The notes below the pieces were generated by a model that saw nothing but the letters and a program-made list of their open reading frames with translations, did not search any database and was not told the origin of the DNA. Below are positions 16,434 to 26,486 of a stretch of 57,337 nucleotides of DNA, piece by piece; within the stretch, counting starts at the first letter, position 1; every line of letters starts with the position of its first letter. Source of the DNA: Candidatus Poribacteria bacterium. GTDB taxonomy: Bacteria > Poribacteria > WGA-4E > WGA-3G. The stretch is taken from the NCBI GenBank assembly GCA_028824125.1, contig JAPPES010000017.1, forward strand, positions 1 to 57,337. The letters are read 5' to 3'. The position numbers and the translations under genes were made by a program.

Positions 16434-17131
16434 ATGCAGAACCCCGTTACAACGACATCTACTATAAATGCACCACTTCCCACTCACAGATAGTTGGCGC
16501 GGTGCAAGATAATGCTATTTCTTTACACGATTTGCCTTCCCCTATTGACTGGCAAACGCTTTTTGGCAACACATATCCGGTAGAGGTTGAGATCGGATTC
16601 GGCAAAGGGCGGTTTTTATTGGAAGCATCAAAGCAGTTTCCACAGATAAATTATATCGGTGTGGAGCGCGCGCAAAAGTATGTGGAAATTACACGGGAAA
16701 GGTTTAGGAAATACATGCGGCATTTCTCAATAGACAGGAATTCGGGCATGTTCCAGAATGTTCGCCTCGCGTGGACTGATGCCAATTACTTTTTAACGCG
16801 GTATGTGCCTGATGAATCGGTGCAGGCATACCATATCTATTTCCCCGACCCGTGGCCGAAAGCACGGCAGCAGAAGCGAAGAATCCTTCGTAACAAGGAT
16901 TTTCTTTCTGCAATCATGCAAACGCTCACGTTAAATGACGGAAAATTGTACGTAGTAACAGATTTTGCCGAATATTTCAGCGAAATCCAAGAACGACTTG
17001 CTGAGTTGACTAAGCTAAAGCCTATCCCCCTGAATTTGAGTGGTTATGAACATATCGCAACTAATTTTGAAATGAAATATCGTTTAGAAGGCAGGAAAAT
17101 CTATCGGGCGATTTATGAGAAATGTAATTAG
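16430..17131 (+). CDS. trmB: tRNA (guanine-N7-)-methyltransferase
   Basis: The 233-residue protein starts at the ATG at 16430 within the ATGA overlap; an upstream TTG at 16415 is possible but has no site. It transfers a methyl group from S-adenosylmethionine to N7 of G46 in tRNA (family knowledge). Motifs seen: SAM-binding EIGFGKGRFLLEAS (about 50-63), IGVERAQKY, the family signature IYFPDPWPKARQQKRR (about 135-150), VTDFAEY and the C-terminal TNFEMKYRLEGRKIYR, which holds the conserved TxxE. Length is normal. Confidence 0.92.
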   Translation: MNAEPRYNDIYYKCTTSHSQIVGAVQDNAISLHDLPSPIDWQTLFGNTYPVEVEIGFGKGRFLLEASKQFPQINYIGVERAQKYVEITRERFRKYMRHFSIDRNSGMFQNVRLAWTDANYFLTRYVPDESVQAYHIYFPDPWPKARQQKRRILRNKDFLSAIMQTLTLNDGKLYVVTDFAEYFSEIQERLAELTKLKPIPLNLSGYEHIATNFEMKYRLEGRKIYRAIYEKCN

Positions 17132-17139
17132 GAGAAAAA

Positions 17140-17709
17140 ATGGCAACTGTTGCTGCAAAAATCCTTCTAACACCTGAAGAATATATTGTGAAAGAACGAA
17201 AAGCAGAATTCAAAAGCGAGTATCGGAACGGGCAGGTTGTTATGATGCCGGGTGCCAGTTATAAACATAATCTTATTGCTGGCAATATATTTGGTCACAT
17301 ATTTATACAATTTCTGGATAGAACATGCAAAGTTTTTGCCAATGATATGCGGGTGAAGGTTGGTGATAGCGGTTTATACACATATCCGGATGTTGTCGTT
17401 GTATGCGATGAACCACGCTTTGAGGATAATCATTTTGATATACTTCTCAACCCGACTGTTATTGTAGAGGTGCTATCTCCATCAACCGAAGATTATGATC
17501 GACATGAGAAATTTTGGTCCTATCAGACTCTTGAATCTTTGCAAGAATATATCCTTGTTTCGCAAAACAGTGTGCATGTTGAACAGTATGTCCGTCAAAA
17601 TGGAAACTGGAATTTGAGAGAATTCCGTTCACTTGATGATATGCTTGTGTTAGCATCAATAGAATGTCAGTTGGCTGTACGCGCAATTTATGCGAAAGTC
17701 CAGTTTTGA
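17140..17709 (+). CDS. Uma2-family endonuclease
   Basis: The 189-residue protein starts after AGGAG, eight bases past trmB, and so is probably cotranscribed with it. It is a compact Uma2 domain: LTPEEYIVKE and KSEYRNGQVVMMPGAS at the N-terminus, then YPDVVVVCDEPRF (the Asp position), PTVIVEVLSPSTEDYDRHEKF (Glu and Lys positions) and YILVSQNSVHVEQY. All expected PD-(D/E)XK residues appear present. It lacks the coiled-coil tail of the 13927 gene. Confidence 0.88.
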   Translation: MATVAAKILLTPEEYIVKERKAEFKSEYRNGQVVMMPGASYKHNLIAGNIFGHIFIQFLDRTCKVFANDMRVKVGDSGLYTYPDVVVVCDEPRFEDNHFDILLNPTVIVEVLSPSTEDYDRHEKFWSYQTLESLQEYILVSQNSVHVEQYVRQNGNWNLREFRSLDDMLVLASIECQLAVRAIYAKVQF

Positions 17710-17721
17710 GGTAAATGGATA

Positions 17722-19593
17722 ATGAAGGAAAATCAACCGACAATGTGGCAATCTCTTCCAGGTGCCCCTGGCGTTTATCTAATGAAAGCCTCCGACGGGA
17801 CCCCAATCTATATCGGTAAGGCGGTAAACTTGCGGAACCGCGTGCGCTCCTATTTTCAGCAGAGTGGGCTCACTGAAAACCCTCTCACAGCGCAAATGAT
17901 GCGGTATGTGACAGAGGTCGATTATATTGTCACAAGCACTGAAATAGAGGCGCTGATTCTGGAGAATAATCTGATTAAGGCACATCAACCAAGATACAAT
18001 GTAAAATTAAAAGATGATAAACGCTACCCATTTTTGCGTGTAACAACAAATGAGCCTTTTCCGCGCATTATGATTACGCGCAAGACAGAGAACGATGGCA
18101 CCCGCTACTTCGGCCCCTTTGTCCGTGTTCGTTCCACCCGACAAGTTATTAAACATTTGACTAAATTGTTTCCCATCCGCACCTGTACACTACCGCTTGA
18201 AGAAACGAGAAATAAATACCGCGCATGTCTCGATTATCACATCGGTAGGTGTCCAGCACCTTGCGCAAATAAAATAACTGTTCAGGATTATAAAAAGATA
18301 GTTCGTAAGGTCTGTCAGTTTTTAGGTGGGAATACGGATGCTGTCGTCCAAGAAATGCAACACAAAATGGAAGCTGCAGCAGAAGCATTAGATTTTGAAA
18401 AAGCGGCGAAATATCGAGATATGCTCAAAGATGTTCAAAAAGCAGTAACCACGCAACAGAGCCTTGATAATGTGTCTACAGTGGATGAAGACGTTATCGG
18501 TATTGCAACCGCTTTTCAACACGGTTTGCAAAGCCGCCTTGGCGATATTGCCTGTGTACAAGTACTGCACATTCGAGATGGCAAGCTGCTGGAACGTGAG
18601 CATTATTATCTAAACGATGTACATCCTGAATTAATACCAACTGCTATAAGTGCGTTTGTCTCCCAGTATTATCAAAATGCTGTCCTTGTGCCAAAAACGA
18701 TTGTTTTGCCGATGCCCATTGAATCGGTGGAGCTGATTGAAAAATGGCTTACTGAAAAACGTGGAAACCATGTCTCTTTGCATGTGCCGAGGGCAGGAAG
18801 ACTCAGACGGCTGCAAACTCTAGCAACTAAAAACGCAGAGGTCCTCCTATCACAGCGGGAACAGAGTGTCGTTTATAGTAGCGCCGTGAACCCAGCACTG
18901 GTTGAACTACAGGAACTCCTCAAGATAAATCATCCGCTCAGACGGATTGAAGCTTACGATATTTCAAACCTGGGGGATAGGTTTGCCGTTGGATCAATGG
19001 TAGTTTTGGAAGATGGGAAACCTGCCTCAAGTGAATATCGGCAATTTCGGATTCGTAATGTAATCGGGCAGAATGATTTCGCTATGATGCAAGAGGTGAT
19101 TACTCGTCGCTTTCGACGTGCCGAGACAGGCGATAAAAAATTTAGTCAATTACCGGACTTAATATTGATTGACGGTGGCAAAGGACAATTGAGTGCTGCG
19201 CAAGCTGCTCTTCAACCTTTTGCTCAAGTAGATTTGGATCCTGTTCCTACTCAGATACCGATGATTGCCTTGGCAAAACGGATTGAGGAAATTTTCGTGC
19301 CGGGAAACCCTGAACCGATCATCCTAAGGGAAGATAACCCTACCTTACATTTAATTCAGCGGCTACGGGATGAGGCGCATCGGTTTGCAATTACCTATCA
19401 CCGTAAGCTACGACAAAAAGCACTCAGCGAGTCTGTACTTGACGAAATACCAAATATTGGTCCAAAGCGGAAACAGGTTTTGCTACAAAAATTTGGTTCG
19501 ATTGATGCAATTCGACAAGCAAGTTTGGATGAACTTCTCTCTGTGAAAGGTATTCCGAGAAACGTTGCTGAAAACATTCGAAAACATCTCTAA
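17722..19593 (+). CDS. uvrC: UvrABC excinuclease subunit C
   Basis: The protein has 623 residues, normal for UvrC. A GIY-YIG nuclease domain is at the N-terminus (GVYLMKASDGTPIYIGKA, about 17-34, with N37LRNRV), making the 3' incision. A UVR motif that binds UvrB is at about 205-240 (AAEALDFEKAAKYRDMLKDV). The RNase H-like 5' nuclease domain contains EAYDISNL and LILIDGGKGQL. Tandem helix-hairpin-helix motifs close the protein (IPNIGPKRKQVLLQKFGS, VKGIPRNVAENI). It acts in nucleotide excision repair. It lies 12 bases downstream of the Uma2 gene. Confidence 0.95.
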   Translation: MKENQPTMWQSLPGAPGVYLMKASDGTPIYIGKAVNLRNRVRSYFQQSGLTENPLTAQMMRYVTEVDYIVTSTEIEALILENNLIKAHQPRYNVKLKDDKRYPFLRVTTNEPFPRIMITRKTENDGTRYFGPFVRVRSTRQVIKHLTKLFPIRTCTLPLEETRNKYRACLDYHIGRCPAPCANKITVQDYKKIVRKVCQFLGGNTDAVVQEMQHKMEAAAEALDFEKAAKYRDMLKDVQKAVTTQQSLDNVSTVDEDVIGIATAFQHGLQSRLGDIACVQVLHIRDGKLLEREHYYLNDVHPELIPTAISAFVSQYYQNAVLVPKTIVLPMPIESVELIEKWLTEKRGNHVSLHVPRAGRLRRLQTLATKNAEVLLSQREQSVVYSSAVNPALVELQELLKINHPLRRIEAYDISNLGDRFAVGSMVVLEDGKPASSEYRQFRIRNVIGQNDFAMMQEVITRRFRRAETGDKKFSQLPDLILIDGGKGQLSAAQAALQPFAQVDLDPVPTQIPMIALAKRIEEIFVPGNPEPIILREDNPTLHLIQRLRDEAHRFAITYHRKLRQKALSESVLDEIPNIGPKRKQVLLQKFGSIDAIRQASLDELLSVKGIPRNVAENIRKHL

Positions 19594-19785
19594 ATTTGTA
19601 ACTCTGATATCCTTTTCTAATTTGATAAAGCTGCCCGAATTTGTGCTTTTTAATTTATTCTGCCCGTTATCGTGCAACTGTAGTGGGTGTTTAAGTGTGT
19701 TTTGTTCGGAAGCACGATATTTTTCTATTGGCATATAATTTGCTTAACACCTATCATTAGATCACACAAAACTGAGATCAAGAAA

Positions 19786-22407
19786 ATGAGAGAAACAAAC
19801 ATCAAAATTATCGGTGTTTTGCTTATTCTGCTAAGCGTTGCCTTTTTACATCTGAAACTGTACCGTTTTGCTGAAATGACGTATGACGGTAACTTACAAG
19901 TTCTGGTGTGTTTAGGGCGTATAATTAACATAGATACCAGTGACGAAGCAGACCAAATTCTATCCTTCCGTATCCTCTCTGGTCAATTCCGGGGTGAAAC
20001 GGTTCAAGTAGATAATATCTGGATCGGGCGCGCTTTCAGTGATCGCATCATGAGTAAAGGTGATGTGCTGTTCTTAGAGATTCCAATCCGTGATCCACAG
20101 AACCCGAAAATTGAATCTGTGTCAATGCGAGAGTACTTCCGAACCCCATTTCTACTGTATCTTGCAGGAACCTTAGGGATTCTGATGATACTGGTTGCAG
20201 GAATGAAGGGCGTACGTGCGATCCTAACGCTGTTTGTTACTGCCCTTTCTGTCGTATATCTTCTTGTTCCGCTAACTATCATTGGTTACAACCCGATTGT
20301 CGTTGCGTTGTTGATCGCTGCCTTTCTGACGTTAATGACCTTCCTTCTCATTACAGGATTCAGTTATAAAGTCATCTCTGGGGTGCTTGGAACACTCGGA
20401 GGTCTTACTGCTGTTGGTGTTCTATCTATACTTAGTCAACATCTGATGGCACTAACGGGATTGGCACAAGAGTTTGGTTTTTTGGAACTCGGTATTTCAC
20501 TTTGGCGCACAGAAGGTTCACACCATTGGAATTTCACAGGCATCTTATCTGCTGGCATCATTTTAGGTGCGGTTGGAGCAATGATGGATGTGAGTATGTC
20601 CATCTCTTCCAGTGTGCATGAAGTCAAGCAGGTAAATCCGAATATAAACGTACGACAATCGATCCGGGCAGGACTGAATGTCGGGCGTGACATTATGGGT
20701 ACCATGGCAGATACGCTTATCTTTGCCTACCTCGGTGCGCACATGATCACAATGCTGCTGCCACGTATTGAATTTCCTGAGTCAGGTATGCTATACCCGT
20801 TTTTGCGGTTAGTGAATGAGGAAGCAACAGCAGTAGCGATTATTCAAGCTGTAGTCGGAACAATCGGCCTCGTGCTCACAGTCCCGATTGCAGCAACAGT
20901 TGCAGGCTTTCTCACAAAATATACAAAAGTAAGCAGATCGGAGATTCATGAGAATCTACCTACAGAAGAGGAGTTAGAAGAATTATTCGGTAGTGAGTCA
21001 ACACATAGCGGCACTCGTATTTTTTCCAGGCGATCTGCTGTACCACTCGCAATGCTGCTCGTGCTGATAGGCACAATTTTTGTTTACTATCGGACGCGCG
21101 GGCTTTCTGCTACAATTGCCGAGTCGTATGATGAACAGGGACAACTCTTTGACAAATCGGAGTATGTGAAGGGGAAGGTCATCCGATTGCTTGAATCAAA
21201 CGGAAATTTTTTGTTCACTATTGATGCATCTAATGCAACCGATTTAGACAAGAAAATTGTCCCTGCTGCTTTGAGGGAGGCATTTGCTAACGAAAGAATT
21301 AAATTATCTGATGATGCCACTGTTTCTATTAAACCGTGGAAAGACAGTCGATGGTTGATTTCTGATAACGAGTATGAACAGACTTATAGCATTCGGACTG
21401 CACAAGACGGGACAAACACTCTCAACGTATATGATTCAGAAACCGAGCACCATGTGCTTGAGGTTAAGATTCTCAGCGGTATGTATAAAGGTGAACATTT
21501 AGTTTTACGGAATATTGTCAATCACAGCATGCCGTTGTTAAGTATCCCCGCGGAGCCTGGGGATATCGTCCTCTGTCGAGTCGGCGGCAATTCAGATCAG
21601 ATTAGTCTTCACAACATTGTACAAGAATATGCGCGCGATAAATATCTTATCTGGTTTGTCGGCGGGATGTTTCTGCTTATCATCCTTGTTGGTAGGATTG
21701 AAGGCATTCGCACGGTTTTTGCAATGCTATTTTCTGGTGCAGTCATATACTTTTTCATGCTCCCGCTGATTGCACAAGGGATGAACGCAATACTCGTTGT
21801 TACACTTACGTCGGGTGCTGTAGCGTTTGTATCTTTAGTTTTTGTTATCGGTCCAAGTCGGAAAACTTTTTCAGCTGTGTTGGGAACAATGGGGGGGATC
21901 CTGGTGGCAGGTTTGATCGTACTCTTTGCGCAAAAACATCTACATTTTACTGGGTTAGAGGGAGCGATTGCAGCTGATATTGTCGAAGCGACACGGACAC
22001 CCCCTTTTGATTTTGTACAAATTCTGTTGGCAGGAATGCTGATGGGGGTTTTAGGTGTGGCAGTTGATGGTGCGATTGAAGTAGCGTCAAGTATGGAGGA
22101 GATTCGCCGCGCAAACCCAAATATGCCAACGTGGCGCCTGATTGCATCTGGGCTCAATGTTGGCACTGATATCCTCGGCACAATGGTCAATACGTTGGTA
22201 TTCGCCTACCTCGGCGTGGAATTGTTACTGGTGATTACAATTATTGCACCAAGTGCTGAATTATTCAAGGAGCCAACGGTGCAGTTACTGAGCGTTGGGG
22301 TTGTGTCTGCGGAGATTGTTCGGTTGCTTGCAGGAACACTCGGTTTGGTGTTAGCCATTCCGATTACTGCGGTAATTTGTGCGTTTTGGAATCCGAAAAG
22401 AGTGTAG
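19786..22407 (+). CDS. Fused double YibE/YibF-family membrane protein
   Basis: The 873-residue protein starts at the ATG at 19786, whose hydrophobic N-terminus begins immediately; an upstream frame to 19687 has no start context. It consists of two homologous halves, each with an extracytoplasmic beta-rich domain followed by about seven membrane helices. Paired motifs are GMKGVRAILTLF / GRIEGIRTVFAMLF; GVLGTLGGLTAVG / AVLGTMGGILVAG; MMDVSMSISSSVHEVKQ / AVDGAIEVASSMEEIRR; and GLNVGRDIMGTMADTLIFAY / GLNVGTDILGTMVNTLVFAY. Each half corresponds to one YibE/F-like (PF07907) unit, of which usual proteins carry one. Transport activity is suspected for the family but the substrate is unknown. Confidence 0.8.
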   Translation: MRETNIKIIGVLLILLSVAFLHLKLYRFAEMTYDGNLQVLVCLGRIINIDTSDEADQILSFRILSGQFRGETVQVDNIWIGRAFSDRIMSKGDVLFLEIPIRDPQNPKIESVSMREYFRTPFLLYLAGTLGILMILVAGMKGVRAILTLFVTALSVVYLLVPLTIIGYNPIVVALLIAAFLTLMTFLLITGFSYKVISGVLGTLGGLTAVGVLSILSQHLMALTGLAQEFGFLELGISLWRTEGSHHWNFTGILSAGIILGAVGAMMDVSMSISSSVHEVKQVNPNINVRQSIRAGLNVGRDIMGTMADTLIFAYLGAHMITMLLPRIEFPESGMLYPFLRLVNEEATAVAIIQAVVGTIGLVLTVPIAATVAGFLTKYTKVSRSEIHENLPTEEELEELFGSESTHSGTRIFSRRSAVPLAMLLVLIGTIFVYYRTRGLSATIAESYDEQGQLFDKSEYVKGKVIRLLESNGNFLFTIDASNATDLDKKIVPAALREAFANERIKLSDDATVSIKPWKDSRWLISDNEYEQTYSIRTAQDGTNTLNVYDSETEHHVLEVKILSGMYKGEHLVLRNIVNHSMPLLSIPAEPGDIVLCRVGGNSDQISLHNIVQEYARDKYLIWFVGGMFLLIILVGRIEGIRTVFAMLFSGAVIYFFMLPLIAQGMNAILVVTLTSGAVAFVSLVFVIGPSRKTFSAVLGTMGGILVAGLIVLFAQKHLHFTGLEGAIAADIVEATRTPPFDFVQILLAGMLMGVLGVAVDGAIEVASSMEEIRRANPNMPTWRLIASGLNVGTDILGTMVNTLVFAYLGVELLLVITIIAPSAELFKEPTVQLLSVGVVSAEIVRLLAGTLGLVLAIPITAVICAFWNPKRV

Positions 22408-22509
22408 GAGTGTTCAATAGCAAAAGTGTCACTGATCCAAGGTGCAAGTGCGGGTGAAAGTTGGGCATCAATCCAAAACTTCATGTGGTAAGTATGGGAA
22501 CGTTCATAA

Positions 22510-22760
22510 CTGTCAATTTAAGAAAACGATTGCATTTTTTGAACATAGTTTAATACCCATTATCATTGAGACTGTCCCATATTTAGTCCCGTAGGGACGA
22601 TATGTTTATAGAAAAACGTTGAACAACTTCTCTTTAGTCCCGTAGGGACGATATGTGGAAAATATGTCGTTGGGGAACACATATCGTCCCTACGGGACTA
22701 AAGACATCTGGACATCTCATATCTATAAACATAGCGTCCCTACGGGACTGGAGCGTTTAC
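22510..22760. repeat. Composite palindromic element, family C copy 2
   Basis: Four AGTCCCGTAGGGACG units (two direct near 22586 and 22636, two inverted near 22683 and 22735) enclose TAGAAAAACGTTGAACAAC spacers. The left half 22583-22655 is the reverse complement of 14970-15035. Left flank CATTATCATTGAGACTGTCC (22558 on) and AATTTAAGAAAACGATTGCA (22517 on) recur inverted at 31575-31630. The remaining part of the 22408-22902 gap is AT-rich without recognisable features. Confidence 0.8.
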
Positions 22761-22902
22761 ACATATTCATTTTAAACTCATATTTCTACATAAACGTTCC
22801 TCTCTAAACTATAACTATAAGTAATACACATTAACTAAAAATTCTTAAAACTAAATAACCCTGTCTATCCAGCTGTATCATATTTCAGGTTATAGGTTTC
22901 CA

Positions 22903-24063
22903 TTAGCCTCTATACAACGTCCGCATTTGCTTAATCACCTTTGGTAACTTGGCAATTACCGTATCAATTTCTTCTTCAGTCGTCCTTCTTCCGAGCGAAA
23001 ACCGCACGGTACCTTGTGCTAATCTGGGTGGCAAACCGAGCGCAGCAAGCACATGCGACGGTTCCATAGAACCTGAAGTACACGCAGACCCCGTAGACAC
23101 ACAAATTCCCTCCATATCTAATCGCAAGATAAGACTTTCACCTTCCACAGACTCAAAAGAGACGTTAAGCGTGCCGGGGGCACAGTATTCTGGATGTCCG
23201 TTATAGTGTAACCGCTCAATGTGTGCGTCAAGTCCATCACGGAGTCGATGCGTTAATTTATTGAGGTGTTGCGTGTATGCACCACGTTCCTGTTTAGCAA
23301 GTTCCGCTGCAACCCCAAGTCCAACGATAGCAGGGACGTTTTCAGACCCGGCGCGTCTGTTGCGTTCATGCGATCCACCATGGACAAGATTTGCCAAACG
23401 AGCACCTCGGCGGATATAGAGGACTCCAATACCTTTTGGCGCATATATTTTATGCCCCGATAACGACAACAGATTAACACCGAGTTCCTGCACATTAACA
23501 TCTAATTTCCCGATTGATTGCACCGCATCGGTATGCACTGGTATTTCATGTTCCTGTGCAATCTGGCAAATTTCTTCAAGCGGTTGAATAGTACCGTTTT
23601 CGTTGTTAACATGCATGATGGAGATAAGAATCGTTGTGTCGCGAATGGCAGAACGGAGTTGTTCTATATCAATACGTCCGTATCGATCTACGGGAAGATA
23701 TGTCACCTCAAAACCCCGTTGCTCCAAATATTGACAGGTATGCAAAACAGCGTGATGTTCCACAGAAGACGTGATGATATGGTTGCCCTCTCCTCGACTC
23801 TTTTGCAGTTCGGTTAGTCCTTTGATGGCATGGTTATCCGCTTCGGTGCCACTTCCGGTAAACACAATTTCACTGGGACTTTTAGCACCGATGAGTTCTG
23901 CCACCTGTTCGCGTGCTGTATCAATAGCGTTGCGCGCTTCACGCCCATAAGCGTGAATGCTGGATCCGTTGCCAAACGCATCTGTTAAAAAGGGCATCAT
24001 TGCGTCTCGGACTTCAGGGCGAAGTGGGGTTGTGGCATTGTAATCAAGGTAAATACGTTGCAT
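22903..24063 (-). CDS. Cysteine desulfurase (NifS/IscS group)
   Basis: The protein has 386 residues. It is a PLP-dependent enzyme that moves sulfur from cysteine to an active-site Cys for Fe-S cluster and thio-cofactor synthesis (family knowledge). The N-terminal YLDYNATTPLRPEV and TGSGTEADNHAI are typical. The PLP lysine is K205 in LSGHKIYAPKG, with H104 in SSVEHHAVLH stacking on PLP. The nucleophile is C328 in STGSACTSGSMEPSHVL, the long loop typical of group I. No IscU, IscR or tRNA-thiolation gene is adjacent, so I leave the symbol open. Initiation at 24063 is the only good start. Confidence 0.93.
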   Translation of the reverse strand: MQRIYLDYNATTPLRPEVRDAMMPFLTDAFGNGSSIHAYGREARNAIDTAREQVAELIGAKSPSEIVFTGSGTEADNHAIKGLTELQKSRGEGNHIITSSVEHHAVLHTCQYLEQRGFEVTYLPVDRYGRIDIEQLRSAIRDTTILISIMHVNNENGTIQPLEEICQIAQEHEIPVHTDAVQSIGKLDVNVQELGVNLLSLSGHKIYAPKGIGVLYIRRGARLANLVHGGSHERNRRAGSENVPAIVGLGVAAELAKQERGAYTQHLNKLTHRLRDGLDAHIERLHYNGHPEYCAPGTLNVSFESVEGESLILRLDMEGICVSTGSACTSGSMEPSHVLAALGLPPRLAQGTVRFSLGRRTTEEEIDTVIAKLPKVIKQMRTLYRG

Positions 24064-24157
24064 TTCATCTGTCCATTAAGTACAGGCTATACGAAGCGAA
24101 CTTCCTAAATTTATAGTATCTTTATCGCTATGTTGTTCAGGTATTGCAGTTTTTACG

Positions 24158-24958
24158 TCACTCAATTACAAACTCATAATATTTGCGATTCACTACCACT
24201 CTATACTTGCCAGCTACGAACTCTCCAATAGAAACCTGATTTTGAAATTTTGTTAACCCAGGCGTATCGAATTTGATATCTTCATATCTTATTAGTGGAC
24301 AGTGAACACCACCAGGAATTTCACCTATGATCTGTATGTAGACAGTATCACCTTCTTGCTTATGATCCGTTTCAAGGAATGGTATACACGCTTCCCAAAA
24401 GTACCCCGTAACATTAACTGTAACTTGAGCAGGCCTGCTTTCTGAGATCTGTATTTCAATGTTTTTAATGTCCGGATTTTTGGTAATCCAAATCTCACCA
24501 TCTTCAACACGAAATTTCTTGCCAATTACTTCATACTCACCGTCAGCGAACGATGATAACGTCCCAAGAGAAACTTGTCCTCGAGCTTCAGTTACAGCAG
24601 CCCCACAGATCAAACCTGAGTTAGGTTTAGGAGTGGCTATAGTACCCCAGATAGAGATAATATTTCCATTTCGTTCTTGATATATTTCGTCAATAAAAAT
24701 ACAAGTGTTAGTGTGTTCTCCGGCCGTAAATGTAACCATAATTTCAGCAGGTTTGTTATCTGAAATTGAAATGTCAACATTGGAAAAATGTATGTCTGCA
24801 AAATGCCATTGATCAGGATTAACCCGGTCATGAGGTGGTTTTTTTTCGTCTTCAATAAGAATATCCTTAATTCCCAAGTCATCCCTTGTACAACCAACGA
24901 AACATGCCATACCTGTCATGAATAGAACAAGTAACACGAGTAACAAAGACTGTCGCAT
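24158..24958 (-). CDS. Lipoprotein with two tandem ~105-residue repeats
   Basis: The 266-residue protein starts after AAGGAGATG. Its signal ends in a lipobox-like MACFVGC (Cys about residue 23). Two tandem repeats are recognisable. Repeat 1 (about 50-150): F-S-N-V-D-I-S-I-S, PAEIMVTFTAGEHTNTCIF, GTIATP, QVSLGTLSSFADGEYEV. Repeat 2 (about 160-265): KNIEIQISESRPAQVTVNVTG with ACIPF, GEIPGG, QVSIGEFVAGKYRV. Each repeat looks like a beta-sandwich with two Cys. Function is unknown. It follows the COG3014-like gene on the same strand. Confidence 0.65.
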   Translation of the reverse strand: MRQSLLLVLLVLFMTGMACFVGCTRDDLGIKDILIEDEKKPPHDRVNPDQWHFADIHFSNVDISISDNKPAEIMVTFTAGEHTNTCIFIDEIYQERNGNIISIWGTIATPKPNSGLICGAAVTEARGQVSLGTLSSFADGEYEVIGKKFRVEDGEIWITKNPDIKNIEIQISESRPAQVTVNVTGYFWEACIPFLETDHKQEGDTVYIQIIGEIPGGVHCPLIRYEDIKFDTPGLTKFQNQVSIGEFVAGKYRVVVNRKYYEFVIE

Positions 24959-25001
24959 CAGTTTTCATCTCCTTCTATTATTATAAAATACAGAATACAG
25001 A

Positions 25002-26354
25002 TTATTCGTATGTTCGATAGTTGAAAAAGGTAATCTGATTCGAAGAAATTTTAACATCTTGGACAAATTCACTCCTACTGATTTGTTCCCTTGAATTTAA
25101 AAAGGAAAGTTTAAGTGTATGCGTGCCTGTGGGAAGTGGCATCCGTACCATAAAAATCTGATTCGGAAGTGTTTGCCAAGAACGTGTATCTGCACTTTCT
25201 GTTAGCACACCAGCAAGATTAACAACTGCTCCTAAAACTTTATTTTCTTTCTTTGCTTTGCGGAATATTAAGTATTTTCCCAATGCGCGCGCTAACGTGC
25301 GGATGAGGATGACGGTCCGTTCAGCTTTGAGAGTCTCAATCGCCATCGTCTCTACGTCTTCTATTAACACACCCCGTGCCATATCTTCTCCTACTGACAC
25401 CTGTATGCCCGCAAAGTGTGGACGATTGGAACGAATTACCGGCATTGCCACATGTAAAAGATATTCCAGCTTAACTTCCTCAACAACTAACCCTTCGCGT
25501 GTTCTAAGTGTGCGGGCAAACTTTACAGAGTCTTTGTCGTCATCCGCACTAAATTTATCAGTTTTGAGGATAGGAAACGTCAAACTCTCTTCTTGCTTTC
25601 GCGGAACATAACCCGTTTCAAAAAAAAGAATCAACTCACCATAGTTTTCAGGGCGTGGTGACGGTTCACCGTATTGTGTACGGTAGCGCTCAAACTCATC
25701 AGTGAAATTGAGTTTCCGTGTCAGTCGCACCAAAGATTGACCAACATCGTCAGGCACTGGAACACCTGTTAGCGCAGCAGCGTTTTTATAGTATTCTTCT
25801 GCCTGTCTATATGATATTAAAGCATCATTCCATTCTCCCGCTGCTTCAAAAACCATCCCACAAAAATGTGCCAAAAATCCGGTTCCAAAGTAATTATATT
25901 CGTTGTCTTCACCCTTGAAATACTGAATTAGATTAGTCGCGCGGCGGCATTCTACCAACGCATCGTCCAACTTATTCAGATAGATATAGTTTAGCGCATG
26001 GTAATAGTGACTTAAAAGACGTTCATACCGTGTGCCCGCATAAGGGCGGAGTTTATCAGTGGTAACAAGTGAAAGCGCCTCTTTGGAAATACTTTTGGTA
26101 AAACGATCCTCAGCGATCATTTCCGCTTGTTCAAATGCCTTGCTGCTTTCTGGAAAGAGATTAGCATAATGGGCGGTCAACCCTAATTCAAATTGATGTG
26201 GGATATCTGGTTTTTTCGGTGCGTTTTTCTTCAGATGATTATAGGCATCTTCAGGTTTGCCGGTTTTCAGGTTAACTTCAACCTTTTCAAAATTATAACC
26301 AGCACACCCCATTATCATAGAAATAATAAGTAAAAAGGGTAGAAATTTGGTCAT
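25002..26354 (-). CDS. COG3014-like TPR lipoprotein
   Basis: The 450-residue protein has a lipoprotein signal (FLLIISMIMGC, Cys17). Residues about 30-225 are helical, TPR-like (ALNYIYLNKLDDALVECRRA, GEWNDALISYRQAEEYY). The C-terminal half is beta-rich with GELILFFETGYVP, a phrase characteristic of the COG3014 group, and ends TFFNYRTYE. Members of that group are often encoded with LpoB-like lipoproteins, and an lpoB-type gene lies immediately upstream here (26487-27089). A cell-envelope role is inferred from this pairing. No clear Shine-Dalgarno precedes the start. Confidence 0.72.
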   Translation of the reverse strand: MTKFLPFLLIISMIMGCAGYNFEKVEVNLKTGKPEDAYNHLKKNAPKKPDIPHQFELGLTAHYANLFPESSKAFEQAEMIAEDRFTKSISKEALSLVTTDKLRPYAGTRYERLLSHYYHALNYIYLNKLDDALVECRRATNLIQYFKGEDNEYNYFGTGFLAHFCGMVFEAAGEWNDALISYRQAEEYYKNAAALTGVPVPDDVGQSLVRLTRKLNFTDEFERYRTQYGEPSPRPENYGELILFFETGYVPRKQEESLTFPILKTDKFSADDDKDSVKFARTLRTREGLVVEEVKLEYLLHVAMPVIRSNRPHFAGIQVSVGEDMARGVLIEDVETMAIETLKAERTVILIRTLARALGKYLIFRKAKKENKVLGAVVNLAGVLTESADTRSWQTLPNQIFMVRMPLPTGTHTLKLSFLNSREQISRSEFVQDVKISSNQITFFNYRTYE

Positions 26355-26486
26355 TGTATTACAGATTTTTAAAATTTAGAGTGGGGTAGGAAAAGAAACC
26401 CGCCCCACGCCATCAGTCTTGTAGGAAGGATTCTCAACCCCGATACAACCTAATAGACTGCGTAAGTTCTAAAGTAATAAATTGGA

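Noticed and set aside
21609..22190. Minus-strand frame within the YibE/F gene
   Set aside because: Entirely antisense to a conserved membrane domain, without a recognisable protein family.
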